A DNA stretch of 64,000 nt from Dechloromonas sp. A34 (lineage in GTDB: Bacteria; Pseudomonadota; Gammaproteobacteria; Burkholderiales; Rhodocyclaceae): contig NZ_CP102486.1 in assembly GCF_026261605.1 (NCBI RefSeq), positions 4,402,001 through 4,466,000 on the forward strand, written 5' to 3'. Shown piece after piece: positions 34,070 through 44,704 of the stretch (the first letter of the stretch is position 1; each line of letters opens with the position of its first letter). The position numbers and the translations under genes are program-made. The notes beneath the pieces were generated by a model, which saw nothing but the letters and a program-made list of their open reading frames with translations, ran no database searches and was not told where the DNA came from.

Positions 34070-37000
34070 GCTTGATGCTCCTTGCGGAAAGCCGCGAAAT
34101 AGAGAACGGGGATCACCACCAGCGTGAGCAGGGTGGAGACCAGGATGCCGAAGATCAGACTCAAGGCCAGGCCGTTGAAGATCGGATCGTCGAGGATGAA
34201 CAGGGCGCCGAGCATGGCGGCCAGCGCGGTCAGCGCGATCGGCTTGGCGCGCACCGCCGCCGACTGGATTACCGCATCATGGAAGTCCATGCCGGCCGCC
34301 ACCTGCTGCTTGATGAAATCGACCAACAGGATGGAGTTGCGGACGATGATGCCGGCCAGCGCGATCATGCCGATCATCGAGGTGGCGGTGAACTGGGCGC
34401 CGAACAGGGCGTGACCCGGCATGACGCCGATGATGGTCAGCGGAATCGGCGCCATGATGATCAGCGGCACCAGGTAGCTGCCGAAATGGGCGACGACCAG
34501 CAGGTAGATCAGGATCAGGCCGACACCGTAGGCGATGCCCATGTCGCGGAAGGTTTCGTAGGTCACCTTCCACTCGCCGTCCCACTTGACGCTGTAGCCG
34601 GCGTAGGGATCGGCCGGCTGGCGGATGAACCACTCGCCCAGCGTACCTCCCTCGGCCAGGGCCATGCCGTTGATCCGGGCGCGGACGTCGAACATGCCGT
34701 AGAGCGGCGAATCGAGCTTGCCGCCCATGTCGCCGACGACATAGACGACGGGCAGCAGATCCTTGTGATAGATGGTCTTCTCGCGCCCCTGGTCGCGCAC
34801 CTCGACCAGTTCGGAAACCGGCACCAGCTGGCCGTCGCGGGAACGCACGCGGAGTTTCAGCAAGGCGTCGAGCGAGGACTGCTGGTCGGCCGGCAGCGTG
34901 ATGCGGACCGGGATTTCGAACTTGGAGTCGGCATTGCGCACCGGGGTCACGTCCTGACCGGCCAGCCCCATGCCGACCACCTCGACGATGTCGCTCTGCG
35001 CCACTCCGAGCAGGGCCGCCTTGCTCTGCAGCACATGCAGCACGGCCTTGCGCGAATCGGCGTCGATGTAATCGTCGACCGCCACCAGGTCTTTGGTCGT
35101 TGCAAAGGCCGCGCGCACCTGCTTGCCGACCGCCATTTGCCCCGCCATCTCCGGACCGTAGATTTCGGCGACGATCGGCGACATCACCGGCGGCCCGGGC
35201 GGCACTTCGACGACCTTGGCATTACCGCCGTTCTGCTTGCCGATCGCCTCGACCCGCTCGCGCAGCGCGCCGGCGATCTGGTGACTACTGCGCGTGCGCT
35301 GCTTCTTGTCGGCCAGATTGACCTGGATGTCGCCCTTTTCGGGCGTGGCGCGCAGGTAGTACTGGCGGACCAGGCCGTTGAAATTGATCGGGCTGGCGGT
35401 CCCGGCATAGGCCTGGTAATTGGTGACCTCATCGACGGTCGCCAGTTCGGCGCCGATTTCGTTGAGGACGCGGGCGGTTTCTTCGACCGGCGTGCCGACC
35501 GGCATGTCGAGGATGACCTGGAATTCACTCTTGTTGTCGAGCGGCAACATCTTCAGCACGACGAGCTGGAAGTAAGCCAGCGATACCGAGCCGAGGATCA
35601 GCAGGATGATGACGATGGCGAGCTTGATCCGCGCCGCGCCGCCCTTGAGCGGATCGAGGAAGGGGGTCAGCAGCTTGCGGAAAGAGCTGTCGAGTTTGGC
35701 ATCGAGTTTCGACGGCGGGTGGCCGGCGCCGGCCCCGTGCGTCTTCATCAGTTTGCCGGCCAGCCACGGGGTGACGATGAAGGCGACGGCCAGCGAGATC
35801 GCCATGCCCATCGACGAATTGATCGGGATCGGGCTCATGTACGGCCCCATCAGGCCGCTGACGAAGGCCATCGGCAGGAGCGCGGCGATCACCGTCAGCG
35901 TTGCCAGAATGGTCGGCCCGCCAACTTCGTCGACCGCCGGCGGAATGATTTCGAGCAGGCCTTTCTCGGGATGCAGGCCCTGCCAGCGATGAATGTTCTC
36001 GACGACGACGATGGCGTCGTCGACCAGGATGCCGATCGAGAAGATCAGCGCAAACAGCGACACCCGGTTCAGCGTGAACCCCCAGGCCCAGGAAGCGAAC
36101 AGCGTCGCGGCCAGGGTCAGGGTCACGGCGACGCCGACGATCACCGCCTCGCGCCGGCCGAGGCGAAGAAAACGAGGAGCACGACGAAGGCCGTGGCGAA
36201 GACCAGCTTGCCGATCAGCTTCTGCGCTTTCTCGGTCGCCGTCGCACCGTAATTGCGCGTCACGGTGACTTCGACGCCCTCCGGAATCACCGTGCCGTCC
36301 AGGCTTTCGATCCGCGCGATGGCGGCCGTCGCGACATCGGCTGCATTGACGCCGGGCTGCTTGGAGAGCTGCAGCGTCACCGCCGGGAATTCGCCGTCCT
36401 TGCTGCCGAACCAGGCATAGGCCTTGGGCTGGTCGGGGCCGTCCTCGACCGTCGCCACGTCGCTGAGGAATACCGGCGTCCGCTTACCGGCCTCGCCGCG
36501 CACGGCGACGACCAGCTGCTGCACATCGGCCGCCGATTCGAGATAGGTTCCGGTCTGGACCAACAACTCGCTGTTGCCGGCGGTCAGGCTGCCTGAGGAT
36601 TGCAGCGCGTTCGAGACTTTCAGGGCGCCGGCGATGTCCTGCGGCGTCACCGCGTAGGCATTCATGCGCTCGCCATCCATCAGAACGCGAATGGCGTGAT
36701 CGGGACCGCCGATGGTCGATACGTCGCGCGTGCCCTTGATCCGTTTCAGCTCGATCTCGACGGCGCGGGCCACCTGCTGCAGGTCGAAGGCCGAGCGCTC
36801 GGGGTCTTCCGTCCAGAAGGTCAGCGCGACGATCGGTACGTCGTCGATGCCGCGCGGCTTGATCACCGGCTCGAGGACCCCGAGATTGGGCGGCAGCCAG
36901 TCGCGGTGCGAATGCACGGTATCGTAGAGGCGCAGCACCGCATCGTTGTATTTGACGCCGACATCGAACTGCACAGTGATGATCGCCATGCCGGGACGCG

Positions 37001-37292
37001 ACATCGAATAGACGTGCTCGACCCCATGCATCCGCGACAGCACCTGTTCGGCCGGCCGCGCCACGAGGTTCTCGACATCCTTGGCCGAAGCGCCGGGGAA
37101 GGCGACCAGCACGTCGGCCATCGTCACGTCGATCTGCGGCTCTTCCTCGCGCGGCGTGACCAGGGTCGCGAACACCCCGAGCAGGAAGGCGACCAGCGCC
37201 AGCAGCGGCGTCATCCGCGAGGTCAGGAAGGCGGCGGCAATGCGCCCGGAAAGCCCCAGCACCGGGGCGGTCGAACCAGCTTCGGATTTCAT
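34066..37292 (-). pseudogene. RND efflux pump permease split by an apparent frameshift
   Basis: Two minus-strand frames (36141-37292 and 34066-36144) together encode one RND permease of about 1075 residues, the normal length. The first ends shortly after LVFATAFVVLLVFFA; one base restored at 36162-36163 gives FFALGRREAVIVGVAV, the expected sequence, and continues into the second with GILVDDAIVVVENIHR, which carries the two proton-relay Asp residues. Large periplasmic loops and the second membrane block are intact. The pump would drive proton-coupled export together with the adaptor encoded four bases upstream; no outer-membrane channel gene is present. The missing base lies in a CC(C) run, so an assembly indel is likely. 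Confidence 0.88.
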
Positions 37293-37295
37293 TGC

Positions 37296-38285
37296 CTACT
37301 TGCCCGACTTCAGCTGAATACCAGCCTTGACCGGATCGATCACCACCCTGTCACCGCTGGTCAGGCCGGCCAGCACCACGATCTCGCCCTGCCCGACGGC
37401 ATTGCCCAGGCGTAGCTGGCGCAAACGCGGACGGGCGCCGGCCGACTGCACATAGACCGCTGTCACCTCGCCGCGGCGGACGACGGCCGTCGCCGGCACG
37501 GTCAGTTTTTCGGCCTGGCCGACGACGAAATGGACGCGCGCGAACATGCCGGGCATCGCTTCCGGCACGGCCGGCAGCGTGACGCGAACCTGCGAAACGT
37601 GAGTCGTCGCATCGGCCGTCGGCAGCAGGTTGACCGCCGTCGCCGTCACCCATTTGCCGAGTTCGGGAAACTCGACGCGCGCCGTCCTGACGCCGCGCAT
37701 GTCCTTCAGCCGATACTGCGGCACGCTGGCCGTGACCCGCAAGTCACCCGGTTCGTAGATGGTGAATAGCGGCTTGCCGGGGGTCGCCATGTCGCCCAGT
37801 TCGGCGTGGCGGCGGGCGACGATGCCGTTGATCGGCGCAACGATGGTGGCGTGGCTCTGAGCGGCCCCGGCCGCCGCATGATTGGCGCTGGCCGAATCGA
37901 GATCGGCCTTGGCCTTGTCGAGTGCCGCCGAACTCATGAACTTCTGGGCAACCAGGCTCTTGGTCCGCTCGTAGTTGACCCGGGCATTGCCGTACTGCGC
38001 CGAAGCGGCCCGTGCCGATTCCTCGGCCTCGCGGGCATCGATCCGCATCAAGACCTCGCCCTTGCGGACGGCCTGCCCGGCATCGGCCTTGACCTCGAGC
38101 ACGCGGCCCGCCACCTGGGCGCCGACAGTCGCCTGCTGCACCGCCTCGACCAGCGATTCGGCCGGAAAAGTCAGATCGACCGGGTGGCGCTTGACCACCA
38201 CCACGGGCAAGCTCTCGACGCTCAGAGCGGCGGTCGACGCCACCAACAGGCCCAAAGTCAGCTTACGAAACAGTTTTGCATTCAT
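37296..38285 (-). CDS. RND efflux periplasmic adaptor (membrane fusion protein)
   Basis: A 329-residue membrane fusion protein with an N-terminal signal segment, a lipoyl-like half motif AQVAGRVLEVKADAGQAVRK, a short coiled-coil hairpin (about 90-150), the second half IVAPINGIVARRHAELGDMA, and beta-barrel and proximal domains. It links the inner-membrane RND pump to an outer-membrane channel. It is four bases ahead of the permease gene. The 51-base gap before it is AT-rich (TATATAAGAATACTC around 38287-38301) and may hold the operon promoter and a regulator site. Substrate is unknown. Confidence 0.9.
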   Translation of the reverse strand: MNAKLFRKLTLGLLVASTAALSVESLPVVVVKRHPVDLTFPAESLVEAVQQATVGAQVAGRVLEVKADAGQAVRKGEVLMRIDAREAEESARAASAQYGNARVNYERTKSLVAQKFMSSAALDKAKADLDSASANHAAAGAAQSHATIVAPINGIVARRHAELGDMATPGKPLFTIYEPGDLRVTASVPQYRLKDMRGVRTARVEFPELGKWVTATAVNLLPTADATTHVSQVRVTLPAVPEAMPGMFARVHFVVGQAEKLTVPATAVVRRGEVTAVYVQSAGARPRLRQLRLGNAVGQGEIVVLAGLTSGDRVVIDPVKAGIQLKSGK

Positions 38286-38336
38286 GTATATAAGAATACT
38301 CTAATTTAACTAACGGACGCAAGGAATCGCCCGCCC

Positions 38337-39275
38337 CTACGAAACGGACTGCCGTCCGGCCTGGCGGTTCAGCAACTGCACCTGACGCAAGCCAAGATAC
38401 GCGGTCAGTGTTCCGAGTAGCGCGATCACCAGCACCACCGCACCATCGGTCAGAAAATCTTCGAGGGAATGCCAGCCGGCGTCGGGAGCCACGCTCAACA
38501 CCCATTCACCGTTGGGAACCGCGATCGGAATATTGACCGGCTGTTCCAGCGGCTGATCCGAACTGCGGGCGAAGACATGCCGCTCGCTAGTCCCCGGCCG
38601 ATAACGCCAGAGTTCGTAGCGATAGCCGGCTTGTTCGATGGCGTCGAGACGGGTCATCACCAGCAGGTCGGGTACCCGGATCAGCACCTGGACCAGTCCC
38701 CAGAACACCTCGTTGCCCTCGTCATCGCGCAGGAATACCGGGTTCCGGCCGACCACGCCGATCCCGCCCTGGCGCAATTCGACGGGTCCGGTCAGCCCGA
38801 GTTGGCGCTGGGCAACGACTTGGCGAGCTTCCGGCCCCTGCAGCGGATCGGTCAGCGGGCTGAAGCCGATCACCCGTTCATTCCCGGCCAGCGGCTCGAC
38901 CTCGCTGATCGTGCCGGCGGGCGCCAGCTGCAGGGCACTGATGCCGCCGAACTGATTGATCAGTTCGCCGGCCAGACGCTTGAAGTGGTCGATCTTGCCG
39001 CCCCCCTGACGAAGTACGGCGCCGAGTGCGATGGCGGCCGACAGCGAACGATCCAGCCGTCCGCCGAGATCGTGGGCGACAGCCGTGGCCAGTTGGCGCA
39101 CCTGGATTTCGCGCTGCTGATGGGCGCCACGCTCGATGCCGCAAACGATGGCCCCGGCGAGCAGGGCGATCAGCAAGCCGGCAATCGCGGCACCCAGCGC
39201 CGCGCGCCGCCGCCCCTGCGCATCCCCATCTGCGGACAACAAGTATCGCAAAATCACCGTCGCCCCCGTGAACAT
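38337..39275 (-). CDS. CHASE-domain membrane protein without an output domain
   Basis: A 312-residue protein: TM1 about 25-46, a periplasmic CHASE-like sensor (about 60-260, with GFSPLTDPLQGPEARQVVAQ), TM2 about 275-298 and only about 15 residues after it. CHASE domains normally sit in front of kinase, cyclase or phosphodiesterase modules; none follows here in any frame, since the next gene starts 51 bases on. It may act through a partner protein or be a truncated sensor. It follows the MFS gene by 12 bases. Confidence 0.75.
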   Translation of the reverse strand: MFTGATVILRYLLSADGDAQGRRRAALGAAIAGLLIALLAGAIVCGIERGAHQQREIQVRQLATAVAHDLGGRLDRSLSAAIALGAVLRQGGGKIDHFKRLAGELINQFGGISALQLAPAGTISEVEPLAGNERVIGFSPLTDPLQGPEARQVVAQRQLGLTGPVELRQGGIGVVGRNPVFLRDDEGNEVFWGLVQVLIRVPDLLVMTRLDAIEQAGYRYELWRYRPGTSERHVFARSSDQPLEQPVNIPIAVPNGEWVLSVAPDAGWHSLEDFLTDGAVVLVIALLGTLTAYLGLRQVQLLNRQAGRQSVS

Positions 39276-39287
39276 CCTGATTCCAGT

Positions 39288-40565
39288 CTAGCCGGGTTTC
39301 CAGATATTACGACAACGGGTTTCCCGCACCCACCAGCAGGAGGCCGCCCCGAAGATGGCGGCGAGCGCGACCAGCGCGACGCCGCTGCGCCAGGTGGCGA
39401 CGTCGTAGAAACGGGCACCGCCGACCATGTCGCCTTGCCAGCCGAGATCCATCGCCCAGCCAACCAGCGGCTGCAACAAGGCGCCAGCCAGAAACCCGCC
39501 CATATTGGCGACACTGGTCGACATGCCGGAGAGCAGCGGTGGATTGACTTCCTTGGAGCAGGCCCAGCTCAGGCTGAATCCGGCCGTCGCCAGGCCGAGC
39601 AGCGCGAAAAGCGCATAGGAGACGGCAAGCGGCATCGTCACGCAGGACAGGATGATCAGCCAGATCGCTGCATAGAGATGAGAGGAAGCGATCAGCACCG
39701 GCTTGCGCCGGCCAAGACGGTCGGACAGCGTGCCGATGAAGAAGCAGCCGACGGCGAAGCCGCCGAACCACAGCGAGAGGTGGGTCGCCGCCACCGCCCG
39801 CGCCATGCCGTGCACCTGCATCAGATAAGGCGTCGCCCACAGCCCGGCGAAGGTGAAGAAGGAGCCGGACATGCCGGTATTGACCAGCGCAGCCGGCCAG
39901 GTATCGCGGTTGCGGAGGACCGAGACCAAGCCGGACAGCACCGCGGTCCGGTCGAATTTCGGCCGTTCCCTGCCGGCCACCGCCGCCGGGCTGTCGCGGA
40001 CGATCAACCAGCACAGGCCGCCGAGGACCAGCGACACGGCGCCGACGCCGATGAACACGCCGCGCCAGCCGGAAGCCTGGGCTAGTGCCGAGAGCGGCGC
40101 GCCGGCCAGCACCGAGCCAAGATTACCAACCAGCATGCAGATACCGACCATGGTCGCGAAGCGCTCCTCCTCGAACCACACGGCGACCAACTTGAGCATG
40201 GCGATGAAGGTGACCGACACGCCGAGCCCGACCAGGGTCCGGCCGACCAGGGCGAGATCGAGGCTAGGCGCGAAGCCGAAGAGGAAGCTGCCGAGTCCGC
40301 CGACAATTCCGCCCAGGGCCAGGATGCGGCGCGGGCCCAGGGTATCGACCAGAATCCCGGTCGGGATCTGCATCACGGTGTAGACGTAGAAATAGGTGGC
40401 GGCGAGGATGCCGAGCGAGGCGGCCGAGGTCTGGAACGAGGCAGCCAGATCCTGGGCGATGCCGGCCGGGGCGAAGCGCTGGAAGAAGGACAGGACGTAG
40501 GCCAGGGCGACGATGCCGAGGGCCAGCCAACGATGGCGGATCTGTTCCGGGGTCAAGCTTTTCAT
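39288..40565 (-). CDS. Major facilitator superfamily transporter
   Basis: A 425-residue MFS protein with about twelve hydrophobic segments. The conserved loop between TM2 and TM3 reads GILVDTLGPRRILALGG, and the matching loop in the second half is GTLSDRLGRRKPVL. The N-terminal AYVLSFFQRFAPAGIAQDL resembles the nitrate/glyoxylate-like anion and organic-acid MFS groups, but the substrate cannot be assigned. It lies 46 bases after the potassium-channel gene and 12 bases before the CHASE gene on the same strand. Confidence 0.88.
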   Translation of the reverse strand: MKSLTPEQIRHRWLALGIVALAYVLSFFQRFAPAGIAQDLAASFQTSAASLGILAATYFYVYTVMQIPTGILVDTLGPRRILALGGIVGGLGSFLFGFAPSLDLALVGRTLVGLGVSVTFIAMLKLVAVWFEEERFATMVGICMLVGNLGSVLAGAPLSALAQASGWRGVFIGVGAVSLVLGGLCWLIVRDSPAAVAGRERPKFDRTAVLSGLVSVLRNRDTWPAALVNTGMSGSFFTFAGLWATPYLMQVHGMARAVAATHLSLWFGGFAVGCFFIGTLSDRLGRRKPVLIASSHLYAAIWLIILSCVTMPLAVSYALFALLGLATAGFSLSWACSKEVNPPLLSGMSTSVANMGGFLAGALLQPLVGWAMDLGWQGDMVGGARFYDVATWRSGVALVALAAIFGAASCWWVRETRCRNIWKPG

Positions 40566-40611
40566 GCGCTGCCTTTTTCGCGATGTTGCCGGCGGGTCGG
40601 ACCCGGGGCGG

Positions 40612-41652
40612 TCAGGAGGCCATCTCGATGAGCAAGGTCTCGATCTCCAGCCGGCCGACCGAATTGGCCATGGCGATCAGCATGAAGCCGGGCTTGAGCA
40701 GGAAATCCTTGTCGGGATTGAACTGCCAGTCGCCATTGCGCTCGCGCACGGCGAGCAGCACGTAATTGGCGCTGCGCAACTTCAGCGTGCCGAGCGGCTT
40801 GGGAATGAAGCCGCCTGGGATCGGCAGTTCCTCGACCCGCAGGTTCTTGTCCGACTTCAACATCTCGTCGAGGAAGGAAACGACATGCGGCCGGATCATC
40901 GCCGAAGCGATCCGCATGCCGCCGGTGAAGTCCGGGGAGACGATGGCATCGGCTCCGGCCTTGCGCATTTTCTCGATGTTGCGCGTCTCCTGGCAGCGCG
41001 CCACGATGCGCACGCCGGGCTTCAGCTGGCGGGCAGTGATGACGATCATCAGGTTGCGCGAGTCGTCGCCGGTCACCGCGAAGACCCCCTTGGCATCCTC
41101 GAGATCGGCCGCCAGCAGGATATCGTCGTCGCTGGCGTCACCATGCAGGTAAAGCAGGCCGACGTTCCTTTCCTTGTATTCCTCGAGGCGTGCGAGGTCT
41201 TCGTCGATGGCCACGTAATGGCGCCCGGTGGCTTCCAGTTCGTGGGCGATGTTGCGGCCCACCCGACCGAAGCCGCAGAGGATGTAATGGCCTTTTAGTT
41301 TCTTGATCGTTTTTTCCATACGTTTTCTCCGCAAGGTGCCATTGAGGTCGGTTTCGAGCAGCGCCACGGTCACCACCGAGAACAGCAGCGACAGGTTGCC
41401 GGCGCCAAGGATGCCGATCACCACGGTCAGTATCCGTGCCGGCTGATTGCTCGACATGTCGATGATTTCACCGAAGCCGATGGTGGCGACGGTGATGAAG
41501 GTCATGTAGAAACAGTCGAACCAGGAATATTTGCTCTCGGTGAGCACCATGTAGCCGACCGTGCCGAAGAGGTGCACGGCGAACAGCATGCCGAGGGCGA
41601 CATAGACCAGGCGGACGATGTAGCCGGTCTGCGACGGGTTAATAACGGACAC
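40612..41652 (-). CDS. Potassium channel protein with RCK (TrkA-N/TrkA-C) domains
   Basis: A 346-residue two-helix ion channel. TM1 about 12-36, pore loop with the filter TVATIGFGE (about 54-62), TM2 about 72-95, then an RCK domain with the Rossmann motif [16 protein letters not shown] and a C-terminal TrkA_C lobe ([13 protein letters not shown] onward in frame as [10 protein letters not shown]). The GFGE filter differs slightly from the canonical GYGD, but GFG is common in bacterial K+ channels. Nucleotide or ion binding to the RCK part would gate the pore. It precedes the MFS gene and follows DUF3124 by ten bases. Confidence 0.9.
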   Translation of the reverse strand: MSVINPSQTGYIVRLVYVALGMLFAVHLFGTVGYMVLTESKYSWFDCFYMTFITVATIGFGEIIDMSSNQPARILTVVIGILGAGNLSLLFSVVTVALLETDLNGTLRRKRMEKTIKKLKGHYILCGFGRVGRNIAHELEATGRHYVAIDEDLARLEEYKERNVGLLYLHGDASDDDILLAADLEDAKGVFAVTGDDSRNLMIVITARQLKPGVRIVARCQETRNIEKMRKAGADAIVSPDFTGGMRIASAMIRPHVVSFLDEMLKSDKNLRVEELPIPGGFIPKPLGTLKLRSANYVLLAVRERNGDWQFNPDKDFLLKPGFMLIAMANSVGRLEIETLLIEMAS

Positions 41653-41662
41653 GGCGCGCGGC

Positions 41663-42154
41663 CTAGTCGTTGAGCGGCACAGACTGGGTCATGAAGACGA
41701 CCGCCTTGCCACCATCCATGTTGACGTGCAGAGACTCGACCAGAGGTGGGTTGATCGGCTGCTCGGCATCCCACTTGATGACGAAATTGGCTCCCGAGCC
41801 GCCCGAGGCGTCGTTCAGATCGACAAAGAGTTCCAGCGTGCCGAAAGGCGGCAAGGTAACCGGCGCCGGCACGCGCTCCCCGAGCAGCGTCCCATGAGTA
41901 TCGTAATAGCGCGCCGAGAGCACGCGTAGCGGCCGTTTGCCGTCGGTATTGCGAATGCTGACCAACGCCGATAACAGGACATGCGAGGCCTTGCCGCTCT
42001 TGCCCAGGTTGCCGTAAAGCATATGGGAGTAAATCGGTAGGTAGAGCGTCTGGGCCTTGACCAGCGGCCGCGCCTCCTGGGCGATGGCGGTGACCGCCAC
42101 CAGGGCAAAAACCAGGGCGCAGAACAACGCCCGACCCAATCCCCGATCACTCAT
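41663..42154 (-). CDS. DUF3124 exported protein
   Basis: A 163-residue protein with a signal peptide ([17 protein letters not shown]) and a single DUF3124 domain, recognisable from [12 protein letters not shown] and the later [24 protein letters not shown] split over residues 95-125. The family has no known function. The start at 42154 is chosen for GGGGAAGAA just upstream; a longer frame reaches 42298 but lacks a ribosome site. It begins a minus-strand run with the potassium channel and is divergent from the SulP transporter gene. Confidence 0.82.
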   Translation of the reverse strand: MSDRGLGRALFCALVFALVAVTAIAQEARPLVKAQTLYLPIYSHMLYGNLGKSGKASHVLLSALVSIRNTDGKRPLRVLSARYYDTHGTLLGERVPAPVTLPPFGTLELFVDLNDASGGSGANFVIKWDAEQPINPPLVESLHVNMDGGKAVVFMTQSVPLND

Positions 42155-42312
42155 TTCTTCCCCTTTGTTCTCGAGCCGCATGACGCAGCGGCCCCCGGAT
42201 TCTGCCACAGCCCCCGGCAAAGCGCCGAAAGATGCCGACGCGGCCCGCGATCCGCCACACGGCAGCCCGAGAAGCGTTACCATCAGGGCAAAACGCAAGC
42301 ACGGAGGGAAGC

Positions 42313-44520
42313 ATGCGGGAGTTCTTCAAGTCACTGCACATGTCGGGCGACTTCTGGGGTGGCCTGGCCGCCATGCTGGTCGCGCTGCCAGCCTCGATCG
42401 CCTTCGGCGTCACCATCTACTCGGCCATCGCCCCGGCTCACGCCGCCCTCGGCGCCCTGGCCGGCATCGTCGGCGCCACGGTGATCGGGCTGATCGCCTC
42501 GACCCTGGGCGGCACCGACCGCCTGATCAGCGCCCCCTGCGCCCCTGCCGCCGCCGTGCTCTCGGCCTTCGCAATCGGGCTGGTGGCCGACGGCGTACCG
42601 CAAGGCAACATCATCCTGATGCTGCTCATGCTCGGCATCCTGGCCGGGCTGTTCCAGGTGCTGTTCGGTGTGGTCGGCATCGGCCGCCTGATCAAGTACA
42701 TCCCCTACCCCGTGGTCAGCGGCTACCTGACCGGCGTCGGCCTGATCATCATCGGCAGCCAGATCGGCAAGCTGGTCGGCACCGAGGCCGGCACCACCTG
42801 GTATCACAGCCTGGTCTCGCCCTGGCTCTGGGATTGGCGCGCCGTCGCGGTCGGCGCCGCCACCATGCTCGCCATGCTACTTGGCCCGGGCATCACGCGC
42901 AGGGTACCGGGCACCATCCTCGGCATCGCCGCCGGCACGGCCACCTATTTCGGCCTCGCCCTGCAGGACGAGAGCTTGTTCGAACTGGCCGGCAATCCTT
43001 TGATCATCGGCCCGTTGGGGGCCAGCAGCGACGGCTATCTGGACTCGATCACCGGGCGCTGGCATGAAATCGGCGATGTCCGCCTGGCTCAGGTCGCCGC
43101 TCTGCTCGGCAGTGCGCTGACCCTGGCCGTGCTGCTCTCGATCGACACCCTGAAGACCTGCGTCGTGCTCGACCAGATGACGCGCAGCCGGCACGACCCG
43201 AATCGCGAACTGGTCGCTCAGGGCATCGCCAACGTCGCCTCGTCCTCGGTCGGCGGCATCCCGGGCGCCGGGACCATGGGGGCGACCCTGGTCAACCTGT
43301 CGAGCGGCGCGACGACCCGCGCTTCGGGCCTGGTCGAAGGCATCTCGGCCCTGATCTTCGCGCTGGTGCTGAGCAATTTCATCGCCTGGATCCCGGTCTC
43401 GGCGCTGGCCGGCATCCTGATCGCCGTCGGCCTGCGCATGATCGATCGCGAGCCGCTACGCTTCATCCAGTCCCCAGCCACCGTCTTCGACTTCGCGGTG
43501 GTCGTCACCGTCGTCGTCGTCGCGCTGACCATCGGTCTGATCGCTGCCTCGGGGGTCGGCGTGGCGATGGCGATCATCCTCTTCCTGCGCGAACAGATCG
43601 GCGGTTCGGTGGTGCGCCACAAGTTCTACGTCAATCAGATGTCCTCGAACTGGCACCGCCCCGAATCGGAAACCCGCATCCTCGAACAAAAGGGCGACCA
43701 GGCGGTGATCTTCGAACTGCAGGGCAGCCTGTTCTTCGGCACCACCCAGCAGCTCTACGGCGAACTCGAACCGGAGCTCAAGACCCGCAACTTCGTCATT
43801 CTCGACATGAAGCGCATCCAGTCGCTCGATGTCACCGCCGCCCACATGCTCCGCCAGGTACGCGACGCGCTGACTGAGCGCCAGGCCTTGCTGCTGCTCT
43901 CCAATGTCCGCGAAAACCTGCCCAACGGCCGCAATCTCCGGGAGTTCCTGGAACAGACCGGGGTTACCGAAAATACCGATACCGTGCGCCTCTTCCCGGA
44001 ACTGGACAGCGCCATCGAATGGGTCGAGGACCGCCTGCTCGGCGAAGTCGAACAGCTCCAGCCGGCACCGGAAACGCCGCTCGAACTGGCCGAGATGGAA
44101 CTGTTCAAGAACCGCAAGGACGACACCCTGGCCGATCTCGATGCCCGTCTCGAGCGCCGGACCTATCCGGCCGGCGCAACGATCTACTCGCGCGGCGAAC
44201 CGGGCGATGCGATCTATCTGATCCGGCGCGGCACAGTCAGGATCTTCGCACCGCTCGGCGCCGGGCGGACGCGGCACATCGCCAGCTTCGGCCGCGGCGA
44301 CTTCTTCGGCGGCCTGGCTTTTCTGGATGGGCGGCCGCGGGGCGACGACGCGGTTGCCGCCACCGAAACCGAATTTTTCGTGCTTTCGCAGGAGCAATTC
44401 AGTCTGCTTGCCGACGAGCACAAACGGCTGGCCGTCACGCTGCTCACCGCCCTGGCCCGTTCGCTGGCGCTCCGCCTGCGTCACGCCGACACCGAAATTG
44501 CCATGCTACAGGAGTATTAG
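42313..44520 (+). CDS. SulP anion transporter with STAS and cyclic-nucleotide-binding domains
   Basis: A 735-residue protein: SulP transporter domain (about 1-430, ten or more helices, with SAPCAPAAAVLSAFA and GGIPGAGTMGATLVNL), STAS domain (about 455-570, DMKRIQSLDVTAAHMLRQV) and a C-terminal cNMP-binding domain (about 605-730, GEPGDAIYLIRRGTVRIF and GRGDFFGGLAFLDGRPRG). It is expected to carry sulfate, bicarbonate or another anion, with gating through the STAS domain and possibly cAMP or c-di-GMP. Strong ribosome site GGAGGG at 42303-42308. An SLC26-like transporter with its own nucleotide sensor is uncommon. Confidence 0.9.
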   Translation: MREFFKSLHMSGDFWGGLAAMLVALPASIAFGVTIYSAIAPAHAALGALAGIVGATVIGLIASTLGGTDRLISAPCAPAAAVLSAFAIGLVADGVPQGNIILMLLMLGILAGLFQVLFGVVGIGRLIKYIPYPVVSGYLTGVGLIIIGSQIGKLVGTEAGTTWYHSLVSPWLWDWRAVAVGAATMLAMLLGPGITRRVPGTILGIAAGTATYFGLALQDESLFELAGNPLIIGPLGASSDGYLDSITGRWHEIGDVRLAQVAALLGSALTLAVLLSIDTLKTCVVLDQMTRSRHDPNRELVAQGIANVASSSVGGIPGAGTMGATLVNLSSGATTRASGLVEGISALIFALVLSNFIAWIPVSALAGILIAVGLRMIDREPLRFIQSPATVFDFAVVVTVVVVALTIGLIAASGVGVAMAIILFLREQIGGSVVRHKFYVNQMSSNWHRPESETRILEQKGDQAVIFELQGSLFFGTTQQLYGELEPELKTRNFVILDMKRIQSLDVTAAHMLRQVRDALTERQALLLLSNVRENLPNGRNLREFLEQTGVTENTDTVRLFPELDSAIEWVEDRLLGEVEQLQPAPETPLELAEMELFKNRKDDTLADLDARLERRTYPAGATIYSRGEPGDAIYLIRRGTVRIFAPLGAGRTRHIASFGRGDFFGGLAFLDGRPRGDDAVAATETEFFVLSQEQFSLLADEHKRLAVTLLTALARSLALRLRHADTEIAMLQEY

Positions 44521-44704
44521 AAGATGCTTGGCAACACTGGGTTTGTCGAAACTTCATTGCATAGAAACACCACCAATGGCCTCTTCCATGAAAACCTCTG
44601 ATATTAGTCAAACAACATCACAATAAATGCCTTAAACATTAATTGCGTAAATCTCCGTGAATTACAATTCGCGCTCGATTATTGCCTGACCATAAAGAAG
44701 GGCC

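Noticed and set aside
34072..36252. 726-codon plus-strand frame opposite the RND permease
   Set aside because: Composition dominated by Asp, Arg, Gln, Gly and His, typical of antisense to membrane proteins; no family match.
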